From Balamuthia mandrillaris (Eukaryota; Discosea; Longamoebia; Balamuthiidae), in the NCBI GenBank assembly GCA_031835245.1, contig JAVKOQ010000426.1, positions 1 to 39,753 on the forward strand: a stretch of 39,753 nt of DNA. Reading direction: 5' to 3'. Below the pieces are notes generated by a model. That model did no database searches. It saw only the letters and a list, made by a program, of their open reading frames with translations, and was not told the origin of the DNA. Shown here piece after piece: positions 19,969 to 31,468 of the stretch (the first letter of the stretch is position 1; every line of letters begins with the position of its first letter). The position numbers were made by a program, and so were the translations under genes.

Positions 19969-22236
19969 AGAGGGGAGAGAGAGAGCGAGGGAGAAAGGAA
20001 GAGGGAGAGGGAGAAGTAGCAGTAAAGGAAGAAGAACAAGAAGAATGAACAAAGTACAAAGAACAAAGAACAAAGAACGAAGAAGCGTACCCTAACTCGT
20101 TTCTTGGTGGGTTCATCAGCCATTGCACTTTTAAGAAGGCTGTTGACTCTCTTTTCTGCTTCTTCTTCCTCGAGCCAAGCCTTTTCTTCTTCTCCCATCT
20201 TCGAAGAGCCATTGGTTAAGGCAAGTACTCCATTTTTCTTGAGGGAGCGAAGAGAATCCAGAGATGCTCTTCTGTTGTGGCTGCTTCTTCTTCCGTTTTT
20301 GGATGAAGTGCTTCCTGTAATTGCTGCAGTTGTCAATAAGACTAGGTCCAATGAAGAAGCTTCCTCTTCTTCGGTAAGACAACCGAAATACTTAGTTGAA
20401 GCTTCTCGTTTCTGTTCATAATAAGAGGAGATGAGTCGAAACGAATAACAGTTTGAAAAAACCCAAAAGAGGAGATGGAGATAAAGCAAGAGCGGGAGGA
20501 TAAGGAAGGAGTACCCGTTTACTGGAGAAACTTAGTCTACCTGGAGGGCTGGTATGAGCAGGGCGAGAGGAAGAAGTTAAACCCAAAAGAGGAGGTGGAG
20601 TAGAACTTGCAGTCTTAGTGAGAGTCAATAATTGCGATTGTGGACGGGAAACAAGAGGAGAGGATTTGTCCTGCTTCACAGAACTTAATTCTTCCCTTTG
20701 TTCTGGTTGTTGCTGTTCAGTTGTCGTAAATGAAGAAGATGAAGGAGATATTTCAGCAAGTAAAGACGGAGGTAGAGCAGACAGACGAAAAGAAGGATCC
20801 AGCTCCCAAATCGTGTTATGAGGAAGGGGTGGAGGAGGGTAAGCATCTAACACTCTTTGCAAGATGTGCTTTTGTTTCTTCTTGTTGTTCTTCTTAGTTT
20901 GTTGCTCAGTGCTCCATCCGTTTTCTCCTTTCATTCGTTTCGAACGAACGTCAACGTCGTTAATAATATCACTAACTTGAGAGTTTGAGTTCTTTCGTCG
21001 ATTGTTGTTTGGTGAACGAGTCGCAGATAGAGATGATGGAGAGAGCTTTCTCTTTCCAGTTTTGTTGGTGATCAGTGCCGATGGCGATGGAGGGTTCAAA
21101 AAATCTTCTTTACTTCTTTTTCGTATCACGTTGTCGCTGTCATTTTCTTTTCCTTTTTCTTGTCGTTTTCCTTTTCCTTTTTCTTTTTCTTTTTCTTTTT
21201 CTTTTTCGCGTTTTGTGCGTTTAGAAGAGGTTGTTGCTTTTAGCTTTTCCTCTTTTTTGCTCCCCCTCTCTGCTCGTGCTTCTTCTACCTCTTCTGGAAA
21301 TTGTTTCCTCTTTTTCGTTAGATTGTTGGCAGTATCTTCAACACTTTGCTTTCGTTGAACTTCGTCTGTTGTTCCGTGTTCATCTTCAATGATGAGACGA
21401 AGAAGATCGTTCCTAGGACAAGTTTCCCGTTCTGCTGTTTCTTCTTCTGCGTCTTGATCTTCTTTCTGTTTGCCTTTCTCTTCTCTTTTTCTATGTTGTT
21501 CCAATCGTGCTCTCTCTTCTTCCTTTTCTTGTTCTTTCTGTTGTTCTTTTTGTGACGAAGAAGAAGAAGCAGAAGGGCGTGAAGGAAAGACAATAGGCGA
21601 ACGCAAAAAAGTGCCAATCCTAGTGCGACCAGCAGCGAATGGAGAGGCTGTTGTAGCCATAAAGTCAAATGACGAGTTGACCCATGTTGCTCTCTTCTGA
21701 GAAAGCATCATCTGTGTCTCATCTTGATGCTTCTTCTCTTTCTGTCTATGCTCTTCTTTGGTGTAATAGATATGTTCGCCTGTCTGTATCTTATCTGCTT
21801 CTTCTTCTTCGTTTGGTGCTGTTTCTTTTTGTTGAGGAGTTAATGATGAAGAAGCAGATGATGAGGAGGAAGATGAAGACGAAGTGGTGCCGATGAAGGA
21901 AGGAGAGGGTGAAGAAGGTTTCGCAAAGGAGCGGTGGAAGGAGAGGCGACGAGGCTGAATGGCGTTGAAATTGGGGTTCTTCACGTTTCCAGGCAAGAAC
22001 GGAGTGATCGGTTGCGAGAGATCAATCACCGTCGCTGTTGTCGTGGACGAGGAGGAAGGTGGAAGAGTTTGTTGCGCTGGTTGTTGTTCTTCTTCCTCGT
22101 CGACAGAAGGAGCTTGCTTTCTTCTAGAAGGCGAAAAGAGACCTCCTCCTTTTTTTTTTCGAGTTATTCAAGAGAGAGTCAACAAAAAAAAGAGTTCGAG
22201 TTGGCAGTGGAAAGAAAAAGAACCAACCGAGCGCAT
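18080..22236 (-). CDS. Large disordered RGG-rich protein (four exons)
   Basis: Predicted 1258 residues. Exons: 22236-22224, 22148-20515, 20411-20091, 19888-18080, phases consistent. The N-terminal part has GGLFSPSRRK, DLSQPITPFLPGN and PRRLSFHRSF, then Ser/Glu/Lys/Gln-rich sequence with basic clusters that could be nuclear localisation signals. A middle segment (KREASTKYFGCLTEEEE, then a KAWLEEEEAEKRV helix) is the most protein-like. The C-terminal ~250 residues are Arg-Gly-Gly with Tyr/Glu patches, typical of RNA-binding or condensate-forming proteins. An RIPDGHWRGGGSGGSG block occurs twice near the end. No catalytic domain is seen. The first ATG in this frame (22236) gives a 13-nt coding exon. 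The 5' region overlaps a different ORF. The last intron carries a GA/CT run. Confidence 0.75.
18086..18260 (-). repeat. Duplicated coding block at the C-terminus of the RGG protein
   Basis: Two near-identical coding copies of a SRIPDGHWRGGGSGGSG block lie about 105 bp apart (around 18100-18150 and 18215-18255). The copies differ by a few synonymous or small changes, a recent in-frame duplication within the RGG tail. Confidence 0.7.
19921..20010 (+). repeat. (GA)n/(GGGAGA) tract in the last intron of the RGG gene
   Basis: About 90 bp of GA with GGGAGA variants on the plus strand, so CT-rich on the sense strand. It lies inside intron 19889-20090, nearer the acceptor than in most other introns here. 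Confidence 0.85.
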
Positions 22237-22537
22237 CAGCGAGTTGCAGTTGAGGCGGCCGGAGGGAGGGCGGCCGGAGGTGATGACTGGTGGTGATCCG
22301 TCGGCCACCAAAAGGAAGGTTCCCACTGTAACACATTATTTTTACAATCAGGAGGAGTGAACGAGAAAGAAGGCGAAGGAGAATCACTCCACACAGACAC
22401 ACACAAAAATAAAACACGCACCGTTTGGTGTTTGAGTCGACCCATTCGAGGAGATAGGGCATCGCCCACAGAAAAGGTCCAAGTACTGCAAATAGGATGA
22501 CGAACATCACCCACAGATCCACCGCTATCCACTCCAT
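22124..22537 (-). CDS. Small single-pass membrane-protein ORF overlapping the RGG gene start
   Basis: From the ATG at 22537 the frame encodes MEWIAVDLWVMFVILFAVL and continues hydrophobic through PFLWAMPYLLEW: one membrane helix with an acidic/polar end. With exons 22537-22422, 22325-22224 and 22148-22124 (GTGCGT/CAG and GTTCTT/AAG sites) the product is 80 residues and stops in TAG at 22124. Both introns are multiples of three, so the frame is also open unspliced (137 residues). The second and third exons are shared with the RGG gene, whose ATG (22236) lies inside this ORF in another frame. It may be a real membrane microprotein, a regulatory upstream ORF, or both. No family recognised. Confidence 0.45.
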   Translation of the reverse strand: MEWIAVDLWVMFVILFAVLGPFLWAMPYLLEWVDSNTKRCVFYFCVCLCGVILLRLLSRSLLLIVKIMCYSGNLPFGGRRITTSHHLRPPSLRPPQLQLADALGWFFFFPLPTRTLFFVDSLLNNSKKKRRRSLFAF

Positions 22538-23189
22538 CTCTCCCCCAGTTAAAAAGAAATTTATAAATAAAACAAATGCGCTCGGGTATCGGATCGTTCT
22601 CTTGCTTCTTTCTGGTCCGCAAAAAAAGCTTCGGGTGTCGACATTCAGTGTCGTAACGGCTAGTTAAAAATTTCTGTCGACGTTCCTAACGGACGAGATG
22701 ATCTATTGCAATGATCAATTTTTTTCATGACGACGTGGTATCTGGCGAGTCGGAAATTTAAAAGAGGTCGCCATGGCGATGAGCGAAGAAAAGGCGAAAT
22801 TTACTGCAGCATGCATCACCTACCAAAACAAAAAAAAAAAAACCAAAAAAGAGAACAAAGGAGAGAGAGAAGGGAGAGAGAGAGAGGGGGGGCACTAAAA
22901 ACCAACCACCAAAAAAAAAAAAAAAAACAAAGGGGGGTGATAGCGATTGTCCTCCTCCCCACCAGATAGGGAACTTGTGGCTGCTGGTTCTTCGGGTTGG
23001 TTGGCTTGGTTTTTCTTGAAGGCCTTTCTACAGGTATACGCTTATAATCTTTATCCCCTTTCTTGATTTATTCATATGTTTTTTTTTTTTTTTTGCTTAA
23101 AGGACTGAGGTAACAAAAATAAAAAGAAGAGGAATCCTCTCCACGCTTCTTCTTTGGCCCTCCTCCTTGTTTTCAACCTTGCCAGAAAA
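22538..23189. promoter_or_regulatory. Divergent intergenic region before the F-box/WD40 gene
   Basis: About 650 bp with several A and T homopolymer runs (near 22830-22845, 22910-22927, 23079-23095) and a GA-rich patch (22855-22890). It should hold promoters for both directions. No gene seen. Confidence 0.35.
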
Positions 23190-24405
23190 ATGTACAACCA
23201 TCACCACCCCCACCACGCGCTATCGGGCAGCTCTGCTACGATGGACCTCTACAACGACTCTGACTCTGAGCTTTCCATGTGCGAAGCCAGCGTAGGAGGC
23301 TCTCCTTTGCCTTCTTCCCTCCTCTCTTCTTTGCATGCTGCCTCCTCCCCTTCCCCCTCCTCAACAGCCTCTTCTTCCTCCTCCGAGCCAGAGGGCGGCA
23401 GCCACTATGCTGACCCCGTTTTTAGGGCGGTGGAGGGCAAGGTGAAGCAGCTAGAGCAGGCCGTAGGGGAGTTCAACCAGGTCCTCACCCTCACCTCCCT
23501 CAATAGCTACTTTAACGGGGTGCTCTCCCAGCTGCACCAGATCGCCCAGGAGACCAGCAAGCGGCTGGAGGAGGTTGCCACTTTTTACTCTTGGCTTGTA
23601 TGTATCCCCCCTTCGTATCGTTCTTTTCTGTGTCTACTGTTGAAGGGATTCCTCTTCCCTAGGCTCGCTTTTTCTATGTCTCCCCTTCTGTTATTTCCCC
23701 TCCCCTCACATATGTTACACTTCCTTCACATCTTTGCTTGTTTCCTCACTCTCTTCCCGCACACGCACACACGCACACACAAAAAAGAAACTACACCACG
23801 CTCTAGCCTCATCCACGTCATCAGGTTACTTTAGCATTTTGCCAGAGGAGATAAGCCTCTACATCCTTTCATTTCTCAACGTGAGGGAACTGCTGGAAAT
23901 AGCGCGGGTAAGTCGCTACTGGCGGCGGCTTTCCGAGGATGACCAACTTTGGTTCCAACTGCACAAAACGAGATGGAGGGACGGAGAGGCAATGAGACAA
24001 CACTTACGGGGCTATCATCCTACTATTAGCAACAACATCAACGAAGAAAACACCTCTGACGTGGATGATATTAATGTAGAAAGCAATGGAGTAAGTGGCG
24101 GAGCGTCATTCTCGTCTTCCTCGTCCTCTTCCTCCTCCTCCAACAATAGAACAATGTCAGAAGGCAACACCGAACTTGTTTATGCGGTAAGAAAGCAGCA
24201 GGCGAGAGAACGAAAAGGGGGGCAGAAGCGGAAACGAAGAGGATGGAAGGACCGATTCATCGATGGGCATAAGCTCGAGTCGAATTGGAAGAACGGTTGC
24301 TACTCTACCCGCGTTTTGAGAGAAGGCAGCAACCAGGATAACGTTTACTGCATCAAGTTTTCTGAGTCCAGAGTGGTCACTGGAAGGTACTGCTTTGCTT
24401 CTTTC

Positions 24406-24450
<45 letters not shown>

Positions 24451-26124
24451 GTCTCTTTCGTCTGATTCTTTTATTTATTATACAGCAATGATCGCACCGT
24501 TAAAGTTGTGGACTTGCAGAGTGGAGAACTTGTCCACACGTTAGAAGGACACACCGCGGAGGTGCGGGCCATAGATTTTGATGAAACAAAGTTGGCTAGC
24601 GGGTCCCGAGATAGAACTGTAAAGGTAGGCCTCGAATATGTTTGCCTCTTTCTTTATTCTTTTCGTCCCTCCTTTTTCCTTTCTTCTTATACCTGCTTCT
24701 CTTATTCTTCTTCTTGTTGTCTGTTCTATCATCGCTTGTCGCACCTCTCTAACCTCTCATTCTTCCTTTCAAGATATGGGATTGTAATACAGGTCAGTGC
24801 CTGCTGACCATGGAGGAACACACGGGACCCGTGAAATGCATCCAAATGACGGACAACATAGTGATGAGCGGTAGCGAGGACGCTACCATGAAAATGTTTG
24901 ACCTCAACAGCGGCAAAGCTGTACAGACCTTTGCTGGTCACGTATGGGGTGTTGCCTGTCTCCAATTCAGAGACGATTACATTGTACTGCCTTTTCTTCT
25001 TATCTGCCTCTCCTTGCCGTTGTATGCACTAACTGAATGAACCTTTTTTCTTGTTTCTTTTTGTTATCTGAAACAACAGGTAAGTGGATCTCGTGACAGA
25101 AGAGTCATTCTATGGGACAGACGGTTAGGTTATGACACTACTTCACCAACCACCAATGTGCGACCATTTTTAAAGATTTTGGAAGGCCATTCCAATACCG
25201 TCCGGTTTGTTTTAGCTCTCCTGCGCTCTCTGCCTTACGGTTTTTGTTTTACAAATCATTTTTTTTTTTTTGCCAATATAACAAACCAGGTGTGTAGCCT
25301 TCAACGAGTCACATATAGTGTCAGGGTCATGGGATAACAACATCAAGGTTTGGGACACCACCTCTGGCCTTCTTAAAAATACTCTTGTTGGCCATTCCAG
25401 CCGAGTTCTATGTTTAGCCTTTGACGAGAAAAAAATCGTACTTGCTTCTCCTCAGTTCTTTCGCTTCTCTTCTCTTCATTCTCTGCCACCAATTTGGATT
25501 TTTAAACTCTTCTTTTAACAGGTGAGCGGCTCTGTAGACAACAACATTAGAGTATGGCAGGACTATGACAGCAAACCCTCAAGCTACTCGCTAAGCCTCC
25601 ACACAGCTCCCATCTTCTACCTCAAGTTCGATGCATATGGCATAATGAGCGGCAGCAGAGACACCAGCATCGTATCTTGGGATTTTTACTCTCCCAACGA
25701 ATACGACATTTGTCACACCAAAAATGTGTTGGTCTCTCGTTGTGGAAGCAATGGCAGCAACAGCAGCAATGGAATGGGTCGAGCGCTTCCGCTGGCTGTT
25801 AACTCGCCGTTTATCTTTCAACAGGGGAGTGGTACCACAGCCACTGCGGCCTCTGGTTCTAGTTTTGGTTCGTCTGCATCTTCTCCTGCTTCTTTTTCGA
25901 TGGCAGCAACTACGAATGCGCCTGCTTCGTATTCCTTTTCGATTCTTGGTCACATGAACATGAATGGAAGCGCCAACGGAAGTGGCGGCGGAAGAGGAGA
26001 AGGAGCAAGCAATGGTAGAAGTACTGTTAGTGGCAGCAGCAGCAATCGAACCACGAATTCAACTACCGGTGGAGGTGGAGGAAGCGGAAGTTCTCTCCCT
26101 TCTATCGATCGAATGAGAGAGTGA
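23190..26124 (+). CDS. F-box/WD40-repeat protein (seven exons)
   Basis: Predicted about 732 residues. Exons: 23190-23601, 23825-24386, 24486-24624, 24774-24983, 25080-25204, 25290-25437, 25522-26124. The first junction is uncertain: an acceptor at 23806 also keeps frame. The Ser-rich N-terminus leads to a helix (VEGKVKQLEQAVGEF), then an F-box (ILPEEISLYILSFLNVREL, with VSRYWRRLSEDDQLW), which binds SKP1 in SCF ubiquitin ligases. WD40 blades follow with recurring SGSRD/SGSWD/SGSVD and IKVWD-type motifs (GSNDRTVKVVD, GSRDRTVKIWD, GSEDATMKMFD, GSRDRRVILWD, GSWDNNIKVWD, GSVDNNIRVWQ, GSRDTSIVSWD): seven blades, a full propeller. A Ser/Gly/Asn-rich tail ends the protein. ATG 23190 is the first Met in frame. 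Likely substrate receptor of an SCF ligase. Confidence 0.9.
24413..24448 (+). repeat. (CT)n run in intron 2 of the F-box/WD40 gene
   Basis: A pure CT run of about 36 bp, 26 nt after the donor at 24387 and on the sense strand. Confidence 0.9.
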
Positions 26125-26195
26125 TGACGATTGTCAAAACAAAAAAGATAAAACACAAAACCACTATTATAGATAGGTACAGTGGTGTCGACGTC

Positions 26196-26267
<72 letters not shown>

Positions 26268-26351
26268 TCAAAACAACATGGGTGACTCAGCGAAGGCTAT
26301 CACCTTTCCTGTTGCCAACCTATTATTTCGTAATAATAGCAATAAGGCAAA
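26125..26351 (+). promoter_or_regulatory. Short intergenic region with a (GA)n run
   Basis: 227 bp between the F-box/WD40 stop and the F-box/SPRY start in the same orientation. A GA run at about 26199-26266, broken once, dominates it and lies 85-150 bp upstream of the next ATG, so it is probably in the promoter or 5' leader. Confidence 0.45.
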
Positions 26352-27551
26352 ATGAACACCCAACAGCACGAAGAGAAACACCGCTTCCCGTTCTTGGAGC
26401 TACCTGCCGAGCTGCAACTAAACACGTTGGTCTGGTTGGCTCCTTTGGCGGTGGCAGCCGACAATAATCGCACTGGCAGCGGGAGCAACGACCTCTTCCA
26501 CTGTCATTTGGTCTGCAAACAATTCTTGCGGCTCTTACAAAACGACTACTTTTGGCGAAGCGTCCTTCAGACCAGCGGTGTGGTGGAGGCGAGTTGTTCC
26601 TCTCTTCCGGAGGACGTTCACAGCTGGAAGGAGCTCTATCAGCTGCAATGTAATGCTTCTGCTTCCTTTAGTGCTGTCATTCCTGTTGTTTTCTATCTTT
26701 CCTGTTCTATCGTTCCGTTCTTGTCGGATCTTAGATCTTTCTTTTCTCTTTTTTTTTTTTTAAAACTCGTGGTTTGTCTATTCAGTCATACATTTGGAGG
26801 CAGCTCCTGGCAGTGAAGAACTGCTGCGCATCGACAACCGAAAGCAAAGCGTGACAATAATCGGGAAGCATTACTACCATACGCGCGTTTATGCTTCTCG
26901 TTCTTGGCATTCTGGTTTGCTCCTTGTCTTTTTGCTTCTTTTCTTTCTTAGCTTGTTCTCTACGACAAAAAACTGAACGAAACAAAAAGGCAAGCACTAT
27001 TGGGAGGTCCATTTTAACCGTTTGAAGTCTCAGACGTTTGCTGGAGTGCTTCCAGCCTCTGCCTGCAACACTTACTCTGGCATCATTGGCTATTCCTCAA
27101 ACCCTGGTACCAAAAGTTCTTCCGCTCGTTATTCTCCTCCTTTTGTCCCGTCTGCTCAACTGTTGCTCTGAGTTTCCTTCTTAATACAAAAGGGTGGAGC
27201 ATCATCCCTTATACCGGTGAGATACGTGGCAACAGAGGACAAGATTCCACACCTCCTCCAGCTGGCTTTCGTGGACTCAGCGATGGAGAGGTGCTTGGCA
27301 TCTGTTTGGACATTGACAATGGTTTTATTTATTTTGCTCATTTGTTTTTTAGCCTCTTGCTTTTGGTTTGACATAACAACAACAACAATGCAGGAAGACT
27401 GGATTACTGGAGGAATGGAGAGTACTTGACGGGGTTGCAAGCAGAGAGCATCAAGCGCAACGGGCCTTATCGTGCTGCTGTCAGCCTCATGAAAAAAGGC
27501 GAAAAAGCCACGTTCAACTTCAACGCCAAAATGAACGTCAGCATTCCCTAA
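26352..27551 (+). CDS. F-box/SPRY-domain protein (five exons)
   Basis: Predicted 276 residues. Exons: 26352-26649, 26786-26914, 26990-27106, 27193-27321, 27394-27551; all introns are in phase 1. The N-terminus is an F-box (FPFLELPAELQLNTLVWL, then CHLVCKQFLRLL and YFWRSVL). The rest is a SPRY/B30.2 domain: ASRSWHSGKHYWEVHF (formed across intron 2), a GYSSNPGWSIIPYTG strand, GEVLGICLDIDN, and RLDYWRNGEYLTGL, close to the usual D-x-G-x-L-x-F-x-x-NG ending. F-box/SPRY proteins (FBXO45 or FSN-1 type) recruit substrates to ubiquitin ligases through SPRY. It lies directly downstream of the F-box/WD40 gene on the same strand, but the domain partners differ, so it is not a tandem duplicate. The start ATG sits in a short leader after the GA run. 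Confidence 0.88.
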
Positions 27552-27922
27552 TGAACGTCAAGCACAAGAACAAGAGGAGGAGGAGAAAGAAGAAGAAGAA
27601 GAAGAAGAAGAAGAAGAAGAAGAAGAAGAAGAAGAACAAGCAGAAGAACAAGAAGAACCAGATCTTACTTTTGCTTTTTGTTGCGCTCCTTCTCCTGCTC
27701 CGCCTTCAATTCCTGCACTTTCTCCTCACAGATGATCGTAACAAAAACGATAACACACGTCAGCTATATACCTTAAAAGCGCACGATCTAAATTATTTGT
27801 AATTTATTGATAGATTAACGATAATTAAAAAGACGTTAATTAATCGTCGATAATTAATACCCGAACGAAATAAAAGAAAAAAATAAAGCCAAAAAAACAA
27901 AAGAAATGAGGAAGAGAAGAAC
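27552..27922. other. Intergenic stretch with (GAA)n tract and AT-rich promoter
   Basis: 371 bp between two plus-strand genes. Positions 27578-27645 are a run of AGA/GAA units, and 27775-27900 are AT-rich with TAATTATT-like motifs, probably the promoter of the RhoGEF gene. No gene seen. Confidence 0.4.
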
Positions 27923-30900
27923 ATGAGCCTCTCTATAGTGGTAGTACGGTTGCGTTTGTTCTTCTCCCTCTGCCTTCCTCTGTTGTTGTTGTTGTTGTTG
28001 GCTGTGGCGGTGCTCTTCTCCCTGCCGCGGGTGGAGGGGAAGCAGAAAGATGTTATTGTTGTTGGGGAGGATGGGGCAGCGAGCAGCATTTCCTCCCACG
28101 GCAGCAGCAGCTTTGTCGCGGCAATCTCTTCCCTCTTTCAGTCGTTGGCCACTATGGCGCTGTGCCTGTTGGTAGGCTATCTCTTCTTGGAGAGGAGGTC
28201 CCTTTTGCGGCAACTCGCGACCGCTTCTTCTTTGGCCCAACGAGCTCAAACGGAGGAGCGCACTACGATAACGAGAGCAGCTGCGGGGGAGAAGCGGACG
28301 GAAGAAGTGGCCCCTACTGCTGCCGCGGAAACTCGCACTTCCGTCGAGCCCACACTCGACCAACAAAGTGTTGAAGGAAAACGGTCTCACGAAGGTGACC
28401 ATCCAACGTAAGTTCTTTTTTTAAAAATTATTGCTATATTTTCCGTATTGTTTTTACCGTTCTTCGTTCTTCGTTCTCCTTTCTTCTCCTTTCTTCTTTC
28501 TTCTTCTTGCTCTTGCTCTTGCTCTTGTTCTTCTTCTTCTTCTTCTTCTTCTTCTTCTTCTTCTTCTTCGTCTTCTTTTTCTTCTTCTTCTTCTTTCTTG
28601 TGATGGCCAGTAGCTGATAGAGCCAACAAAACCACAGATCAAATGAAACAACAAGCGACACCAAAACGAGCAGTTCTTCTTCTTCTTCTTCTTCTCCTTC
28701 ATCCTCTTCATTGGATGAAGCTATGCGTGCGGCGGTGGCTTTGTCCGACAGCCATCGTCTTCGTATGTCGGGCAAGCTGCGGACCAAGAGAAAAAATAAA
28801 GAGAAAGAAACGAAAGAAGCAGGAGAGAAAAACAAGAAGCGAACACAGAAGAAGGAGGACGACCGGAAAGAAGAAGCGGGATCGACAAAGAAGCAAGAAA
28901 AAGATAGCGACAAGGAGCGGTCAATCGAAGAGAGTCAATGGCAAAGATTAATAAGAATAGAGAAGGAGCTTGCAGCGATGCGATTGGAAAGGGAAGAAAT
29001 GGGTCGTAAGATGGAGAACGCAATGGCAGAGAGTCAGCAACTAAACCAACAGCTGAAAGAAGAGACAGAAAGACGAGAGAAGGCAGAAAGAGAAGTAGAG
29101 CAACGACAGAGCAAAGCCAAAGAAGAAAAAGAACATGCAACAGAGATGAACCTTTTGAAGAACGAAAAAGAGTCATTACAAGTGGAAATGTGTAAAGTAA
29201 AGGAACGATACGACGAACTTCTTCAAAAGCATGCATCAACGATAAATCGATACGAGGAAGAGAGAGATTGTTGGAAGAAAGAACAGGGTGAGTTGAAAAA
29301 CAAAATAGCACAACTGGAACGGGAGATAACTGAATGGAAAGAAAGCTTTGAACGAAAGATCGAGCAGGAAAGAAACAATTTGGAACAATCAGCGAATGAG
29401 GAAAAGACACGCATGAGAAAATTAATGGAAGCTCTCTCAAAGGAGATGGAAGACATGAAGGAAACGAAGCAAGAGATGGAGGAACGAATAGGTGTGTTCA
29501 TAAAGGAAAGAGACGAGGCGCTTACCGGAAAAGAAGCAATGATAATTGTTCAGCGTTCGAAGGGAGACACAGAAGAAAATGATGGCAACAATATAGAGAA
29601 AATGAAGAAGCTCGAAGAAGAACTGTTGGAAGCTCGAAACACGATAGAGCATCTGCGAGAGGAGAAAGAAAAAGTTAACGAACAATTGTTGAAGGAAGAA
29701 ATAGAAAAGAAAGACAACGCTGTTGCTCAAGTTGTATCTTTGCAACAAGAACTCGAACGGGTACAACAACTGCTACAAGAACGAAATGCTGAAAAACAAA
29801 GTGTTGCGGTATTAGAAACAGAAGAACTGGTAAAACAGTTGCGCAAAGAAACAGAAACTCTACGAGAAGAAAATCAAAAGTTGGAGCAACAGATGTCCTC
29901 TTTATCGTCATCATCGCAAGCAGAGATTGAAGCAAAGAAGGAAGAAGAGAAACCAGAAATGGTAGCGCTGGTTGAAGACCTTCGGCATCGCCTTTTGGAG
30001 GCAGAAGAAGCAAAAGCAGAGCTCGAAAAACAGCTCGTTGTGCTTCGCAAAGGAGAAGACCAAAAGTTTTTAGCGGTAGAGAAGATCTTAGAGCTCAACC
30101 AAGAACAAAACTTGATGCTGAAGCAGCAGCTCAAAGAAACGGAGAGTGCTGCATTAGAAGTTACTCTCTCAGGAGATAAGGTCAAGACCAAGGAAGCTGC
30201 TAGGAAAAAGAAAGAGCGAAGGAACTCCTTCACTTCTCCTTTGGTCAACATTGGTTCTACTTTCTTCACCTCTTCTGCATCTGCTGTCCCTACTACCTCT
30301 TCCTCCTCCACAACTGCTTCAACTTCGTATTCAACCTCTGCTTCTTCTTCTGCAATACCATCCCACACGTCGAAGCTATTGTCTGTCAAATACATGAAAA
30401 GAACCACAAGCGAACGTTTTCCGCTCAAGAAGAAGAAGCAAAGTCAGAAAGAAAAAAAGCGACGAAGAGGTGCTACCGCTGCCACCTCCGCAACATCTTC
30501 CTCTGAAGAAGAGTCTGTAACTTCAGAATCTACACATCACCACCTATCTCTTCCTAAATCTGCTCCGCTTAAGCAACATACTCTGCGCTTGAGTCTTCCT
30601 GAAGAGCAAGTTACAGAGTTTAATGGCAAGAAAGGGGTGAGCAGCAATGGTCCTCCACCACCATCATTACACCTTCTTGGAGCCAATCGACATACCTTTG
30701 ATTCACTTCGAGAGCATCTGCAAAGAGAAGAAGAGGAAGAAGAAGAGCATGAAGACGAAAAAGAAGAGGAAGGAGGAGAAAACGGCACAGATGCTCTATT
30801 CAGCAAAATGATGAAAGAGCTCAAATTTTCGCCACAACAACAAGAACAGATGTCTGCTCTTCCTTCCACTCACAAACTGTTGCTGATCAACCAATGGGTC

Positions 30901-31077
30901 ATCGAGAAACAACAACAGCAGCAGCTACATGAGAGCGCTAGCGAACCGCATCAACAGGACCACAATCACCGTGAAGGTGTGCCTGCGCTTCGTCTTTCGG
31001 ACATTAAGATAGAAAAAGTAAAGAGGAAGTCGGGCAGTCTTTCCCCTCGGTCTGCTGCTTCCGTCAGTTCTGGTATC

Positions 31078-31123
<46 letters not shown>

Positions 31124-31425
31124 TCTTCCTCTCTCTTCGTCTCTTCCTATATATTTCTATTCTTCACCTTCAGTTTTGTTATCATGTGCTCTTCTGTTTC
31201 TCGTTCTCAGAGATGGTATTAACCTGTTACTGTAGGTTCGTTGACAGATCGCCCAGGAAGTGGTGAGAAGGAGCAAAACCACATGACCAAGACAATGAAA
31301 TCATTAATATCTCCTCGTGCCACATTGCGAGGATTCCGCGAACGCACACAAGTTAAATCGTTACTTGGAGTAAAAGATGATGAAGACCAACCGTTTCCTG
31401 AAGCCTCAGGTCAGACCTTGCCTCC

Positions 31426-31468
<43 letters not shown>

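Noticed and set aside
20416-22029. Treating the 537-residue frame and the 710-residue frame as two separate genes
   Set aside because: A phase-0 exon (20411-20091) joins them with good splice sites, and no promoter-like gap or stop separates them in the spliced frame.
28434-29440. Antisense ORFs opposite the RhoGEF coiled coil
   Set aside because: They mirror the Lys/Glu-rich coding strand and TTC repeat, with no family resemblance or splice support.
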